From contig RSEF01000001.1 of the NCBI GenBank assembly GCA_003993805.1, positions 212,744,727 to 212,808,726 on the forward strand: a DNA stretch of 64,000 bases. Direction: 5' to 3'. This DNA is from Himantopus leucocephalus. Taxonomy: Eukaryota; Chordata; Aves; Charadriiformes; Recurvirostridae. Below are positions 59,325-64,000 of the stretch, one piece after another (position 1 is the first letter of the stretch; the number at the start of each line of letters is the position of its first letter). The notes below the pieces were generated by a model. That model had not been told where the DNA came from. It saw only the letters and a program-made list of their open reading frames with translations, and searched no databases. The position numbers and the translations under genes are program-made.

Positions 59325-60150
59325 AATCATAGAATCATAGAATGGTTCAGGTTGGAAAAGACCCTTAAGATCATGGTGGATGAAAAAGCTGGACATGAGC
59401 CAACAATGTGTGCTCACAGCCCAGAAAGCCAACTGCATCAAAAGAAGCGTGACCAGAAAGTCGAGGGAGGTGATTCTGACCCTCTAATCTACTCTGGTGA
59501 GACCTCATCTGGACTACTGCCTCCAGCTCTGGAGTCTTCAGCACAAGAAAGATGTGGACCTGTTGGAGCGGGTCCAGAGGAGGGCCACAAAAATGATCAG
59601 AAGGATGGAACCCTTCTCCTATGCTGCGAGGCTGCAAAAGTTGGGGTTGTTCAGCCTGGAGAAGAGAAGGCTCCAGGTAGACCTTATTGTGGCCTTTCAG
59701 TACTTAAAGGGGGCTTATAAGAAAGAGAGGACAAACTTTTTAGCAGGGCCTGCTGTGATAGGGCAAGGAGAAATGGCTTTAAAGTAAAAGAGGGAAGATT
59801 TAGACTAGATATAAGGAAAATATCTTTTACAATGAGGGTGATGATACACTGGAACAGGTTGCCCAGAGAGGCTGTAGATGCCCCATCTCTGAAAACGTTC
59901 GAGGCCAGGTTGGATGGGGCTCTGAGCATCCTGATCTAGTTGAAGATGTCCCTGCTCATTGCAGGGAGGTTGGACTAGGTGACCTTTAAAGGTCCCTTCC
60001 AACCCAAACTGTTCTATGATTCTGTGAGTCTTTGGTTCTACAACTGCAGATAGGAGTCCAACCATTAACCTAGCACTGCCAAGTCCACCACTAACCATGT
60101 CCCTAAGTGCCACATCTACGTGTCTTTTAAATACCTCCAGAGATGATGAC
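59325..60150 (-). mobile_element. Outer CR1 (reverse), split by a second CR1
   Basis: The left part, 59325-59374, is a CR1 3' end in reverse orientation (octamer array, 3' UTR up to AAGATCAT). The right part, 60055-60150, resumes within a few bases of where the left part stops (AGTCCAACCATTAACC...) and continues the same subfamily sequence. The intervening 680 bases are a CR1 in the opposite orientation plus about 23 unmatched bases. The outer copy therefore existed first. Confidence 0.88.
59372..60031 (+). mobile_element. Inner CR1 (forward) inserted in the outer CR1
   Basis: About 660 bp: ORF2 C-terminus (LERVQRRATKMIRRMEPF, then LFSLEKRRLQVDLIVAF), 3' UTR with GGTTGGACTAGGTGACC, and terminal ATTCTGTG octamers near 60030. 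ORF2 is broken into several frames by small indels and a stop near 59489. It has no RT or endonuclease domain. The 5' junction lies at the sequence TCAT, shared by the outer element and the insert. Confidence 0.93.
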
Positions 60151-63100
60151 CCGTGTGTCGCCAGCAGGCCTGGTTTCATGTAAACCAAACCATGATCAAA
60201 AAACCCCAGGCTTGGAGCCAACTATCGATGTGCTGGCCCGTCCTGCCTCTTCCCTCATCATTCCCTGCAACTGGAAGGATATAGGAGAACATTACTTGTG
60301 CTCCTGATCCCTTAACCATTCGTCCCAAGGCCCTGAAGTATCTATTGATCGACCCTGGACTTCTTGTTGCAACTTCATGTTGAAGGTGCTAAGATACAGC
60401 ACCAAACACCTGCACTTCTGATACCCAGTCTCACTGCAATGTGACCTAGGTTACCGCTTTTGGTTTTAGTACAGGTGAGGTAAAATCTTGGAAGGCTCTG
60501 ATCAATACGCGAGCCCTGACCGACCCTGCTGAAGATGAGACGCTTGTACTTCAGAGGAGGTTGGCAGCTGTGCCTGCATGGTCATCGCACCTTCAGTAAC
60601 TTTGGCAGAGCAGTGTCAGGAAATGTCATATTTTCTGATTTGCTTTTCTCAGAAATCTTCCTACTTACCCTCTGCAGGCTGAAATCTCAGCTGAATTAAT
60701 GGCTTCAGCTCTAACACCTCACCCTGGGTTCAAAAATGGTGCTTTCCAGACAGACAGACACATGATCTTCATAATCCCTGGCAAATAAACTTTTCTCTGT
60801 ATACAAAGTGTATTTTTCCAAAGTACATTTTTCAGTTACCTAAAACTTGCAAGTAATCTATGCCCTAAGATTACCTTTTAACTACTTATCCTTTATGTTG
60901 TTGGCCATATATTTCACATATGCAAAAGAAACAGAAAACAAAACAAAAAAACCCCCTAATTTGAAACATTTCCAGAGGCTAATTATATCATAGCAAAAGC
61001 TTTCACTTTGTTTTAATGGGCTGAAGCATTTATTCTTTTTTCCCCCTTTTTTTTTTGGCTGGAAATGCGTAATATGCCTATCACGGATACTGTGACAGAA
61101 AGAGCCAGCCAGCACATTTTCTTCAAACTGACTGGTTCATAACCCAGTGGTACGTTTTCCAGTGTTTTTGTCTGAGCAGCGAAAGTTGAAATTTGCAAAC
61201 AAGACTTTCTGTATCTTCAGCACATGAGGATAGGAAACAGTAGAACAAGTCAGCAGCAAGTTGTTTGTGAGAGACAACATGCCATCAGAAAAATCCTTAC
61301 CGTCTGTGTGCCTGCAAAATGTTGCTTTGTCTTTATACTCCTTTCACCACAATAGTGATACATAGTGAAACAAAAACGTGGCCCCGGTCTTCTAGTATGG
61401 AAGAAGAAAGGGTTCCTGTTCCAAAGAGTATCAGGAAGGGATTATAAAAAAAGGGGAAACCTTTTCTTAGATATGGGGAAAGTGAAGTCCAGACAGATCA
61501 ATTTACTTGCCCACCACTGCACAAGGAAGCATACACAAAACGCCCCTGGAATTAGACATCTCAGCTACTAACTCCAACATTGGTCCTGGTTCTCATACCT
61601 TGGAAACCTTGCACAGCACCTGTGCCTCGTTAAATCTCTCTTAGTTCCCTTGCTTTATAGGGGGAAGCTCAGTATTACCACTTGTGTAGGATTTCTTTAG
61701 AAACATGTTGAAATATACTTTATTCATTGAAGAAAGTGCTCCATCCAAAAGATCTCATCCATTCCAAAGCCAGAACAATGTCAACTTTCTTGAAAAAAGA
61801 TCATGTTTCCCACCCAGCCTGGGCCCACTAGATTTTGACCACACAGACCCTCTCTTGCGCCATTCCATGTTTTCTTGTTCTCCTCATGAGTAAACTGTCC
61901 TCAGTTGGTAGCTGGGGCTTTGACTGGGGACACTTAACTGTGTGGAGACCAGAGATCTTCTTGGTTGGATTGAAGTGGACAGTCTTCTGCAACTTTCTCC
62001 CCTAAGCATTTTCTTATGGCAGTGAAGAAGCATCATTGGCAAAGGTGCTCCTTCTCTCTAGAGCCAGTAGGAAGGATGGAACAAACTCCTTCTTGCAGCA
62101 TCTGCTACAGACAAGGCAATGGAGGCGGCAGCTGGGACCACTCTTCCACAGTGACCACTCCTTTTATTTGGGGATCAGTCCTTGGAAACTGATATGTTAC
62201 TGCCCATTTTAAGTATGCCAGTATCTACAGAAAGGACTAGTCTAACAGTAAGTGAGGGAGATGAAAGTGGGAGGGTTGTTTGGCTTGTTCTTTGCCAAAC
62301 ACATCCAATCTGTTTGGAGTACATGTATCTTGGGCTGTTTAATACCATTCTCCCACCCCAGCACTGCAGTCTGCACATTCAAAATCTAGGACTCACAGAC
62401 ACCTTCCAAATGTATGAGATAAATGCAGGAGGCTGTCAAATCATTGAAAACTCAATTCTTCCTCCCACCTCCCACTGTAGTCTTGGCTTCTTTTTTTAAT
62501 TGTCTTCATATTTTTCAAGCTTCAAGCTTTCTTCTCCAGCCATAAAAAATAGAAACATTCTTAAAAAATGAAAATAAAACTGACATTTAGTCACCAGACC
62601 CAGGAAGCTGCGACTTTAAGTAAATCAGTAAATATCTCAAGCCTCAATAAACCAGCAAAAGTTGGCATCCCTGGAGCACTAACTGTACAACCTTATTTAT
62701 TTTTTCTTATTTCTTTTCTATGCATGTGTCCAGAAAACAGTACAGCATGCTATAAGCAGTGAAAAATCCTTGGCTTTCCAGAACCCTCAGTGTGACCTGT
62801 TGTAATTCCATTTTCCTAATAGGCAGATGTAGAGAGAACCACATCACTCACTGGGTCAAGAGCCCAGCAATTTGGGTACCTGAGTTAGAAACAGCCATGT
62901 TGCACTTCTGCTACCATCAGCAATGAGGTAGGTCTGTTTCTTAAGATGTTTTGGATGATTCAAAACCACATATGTATAGGGCCAAAGAACATTGCATTCA
63001 TTTTGACCAGCAAAATACAGATGTACCTCTCCTTTACTCTGTCTCCGTGATGCCTTTACAATGTGCTGGCTATCAGATTTCAAAGCATATGCTTTTTTTC

Positions 63101-63910
63101 CTAGCATGGACAGAGTTGAAGACAGTTTTGTCTTCTCAGTTCTTCCTTGAACTTGTGCATAAACATGCACTTCCCCTGGGAGAGGCAAAATATTAGAAGC
63201 TACTTTTATGCTTTCTCTGCTTTGGAGACGTGAGGCTTTTCAAAGTTTCACATGCCGAAAGGTGATGCATCAGTGGTAGAAGATATCACATCCCTTGACA
63301 TTTGAATAAGATAATGGTCGTTTCCCTTGGGCTGTCTAACGTTGGAAAAACCCCAGGAATTCTGACATTCAGCTTGCTAGAAGTGGAATTACAGATGACA
63401 GCTGAACTCATTTCAGTGAGTATGAAAATTGAGGGCAGGGGGTAAGAAGGAGAATGGCATAGCAGCTCCGCATTTCCTACTGAGAAAGCAGAAGTCAGGT
63501 CTAAATGTTATTAAACATAGAAATCTGCTAGGATGTAGAATGGAACAGTCCTCCTCCTCTTTCCCCAAAAATATATTAATGGAAAAAGAATTTTGGAGGT
63601 AAAGAGAGGGGAAAAAGCATACATTTTGCTGTTACAAGAAAATGGGGCAATCTTTGGTAAGCAGGGAACGTGCTGTACCATATTTAAATAATCCAATCAG
63701 CCTTTCTTCTGGGGAAAAAAATACCAATTTATTTGAGCAACTGCCAAGTTCCAAAAGAATAGATTGCAGTAGCCAAAAATGCAACTTCTAATTGTTTATA
63801 GAAATGTTGCTGTAGTTCCCTTCCTGGGATACCCAGAGGCTATTGACAGAACCATGTAAACTGTTGTTTCTCATCACAAGTTGGACTGCACAGGCTTATT
63901 CTTGAGGGAT
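60151..63910. other. Non-repetitive sequence
   Basis: No gene recognised. An A/C-rich tract lies at 60934-60957 and a T-run at 61047-61058. The - strand frame 62856-63188 (110 codons) has natural-looking composition but no identifiable domain and lies against the inferred direction of transcription. Confidence 0.4.
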
Positions 63911-63952
63911 TAATTTTATTTCCTTCAGTTTTCACAAATCTTCCAGGTAAGT
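63911..63952 (+). promoter_or_regulatory. Candidate recursive splice site or microexon
   Basis: A pyrimidine-rich acceptor-like stretch (TTTTATTTCCTTCAG ending at 63928) and a second CAG at 63944-63946 are immediately followed by a perfect donor, GTAAGT (63947-63952). The juxtaposed CAG then GTAAGT is the form of vertebrate recursive splice sites in long introns. Alternatively, 63929-63946 is an 18-nt microexon of six codons. It is on the + strand, the inferred direction of transcription. Confidence 0.3.
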
Positions 63953-64000
63953 CCCTGACCTCCAACCTCTAATGCATGCCTTTCTAAGGAAATAAAAACA
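63953..64000. other. Window end, nothing recognised
   Basis: Short tail of unique sequence with an AATAAA-like hexamer (about 63990-63995), with no supporting context. Confidence 0.4.

Noticed and set aside
62856..63188. 110-codon - strand frame with natural composition
   Set aside because: No recognisable family, no splice sites noted, and the orientation opposes the inferred transcription. Kept only as a remark.
1..64000. CRISPR arrays, bacterial operons, prophage or toxin systems
   Set aside because: The sequence is avian nuclear DNA by its repeat content. No array, operon-like gene packing or prokaryotic genes are present.

Overview
The window is vertebrate nuclear DNA, almost certainly from a bird. 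The interspersed repeats are overwhelmingly CR1 non-LTR retrotransposons, most 5'-truncated and ending in the CR1 3' octamer (ATTCTRTG type). There is one solo LTR of a common avian ERVL-like family, no SINEs and no mammalian repeats. Gene density is very low. Two 100-base N blocks (16327-16426 and 34480-34579) and single Ns mark scaffold gaps. I recognised no known protein-coding gene. The long open frames are either CR1 ORF2 remnants or within the range expected by chance.

Layout. From 1 to about 33.1 kb the sequence is mostly unique and AT-rich, with CR1 copies at 10.2-10.3, 10.6-11.0, 11.7, 12.9-13.2, 15.0 (ancient), 16.4-16.6 and 25.6-25.8 kb, two small CpG clusters (20.9-21.1 and 29.5-29.7 kb) and simple repeats. 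From 33.5 to 34.7 kb there is a CpG island holding a 250-bp G-rich hexamer minisatellite with G-quadruplex potential, an N gap, and a long pyrimidine tract. From 34.7 to 64 kb the sequence is again mostly unique, with a solo LTR (41.9-42.5 kb), CR1 copies at 46.0-46.6, 50.5-50.8, 54.5-54.7 (ancient) and 59.3-60.15 kb (a nested pair), and a motif resembling a recursive splice site at 63.9 kb.

Working interpretation (inference). The CpG island looks like a bidirectional promoter. Hand counts on lines outside obvious repeats show A exceeding T on the + strand to its left and T exceeding A to its right, as expected if the left half is transcribed leftward and the right half rightward. G/C counts do not add support. 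Candidate splice-bounded exons fit this model. On the + strand these are 34780-34849, 38807-38985, 40698-40864 and 44499 onward. On the - strand they are a donor at 33771 inside the island, then 30466-30557, 21518-21630 and 9851-9919. The first three + strand candidates have open frames that join in compatible phase. These could be exons of long non-coding RNAs, UTR exons, or exons of genes I do not recognise. RNA evidence would decide.
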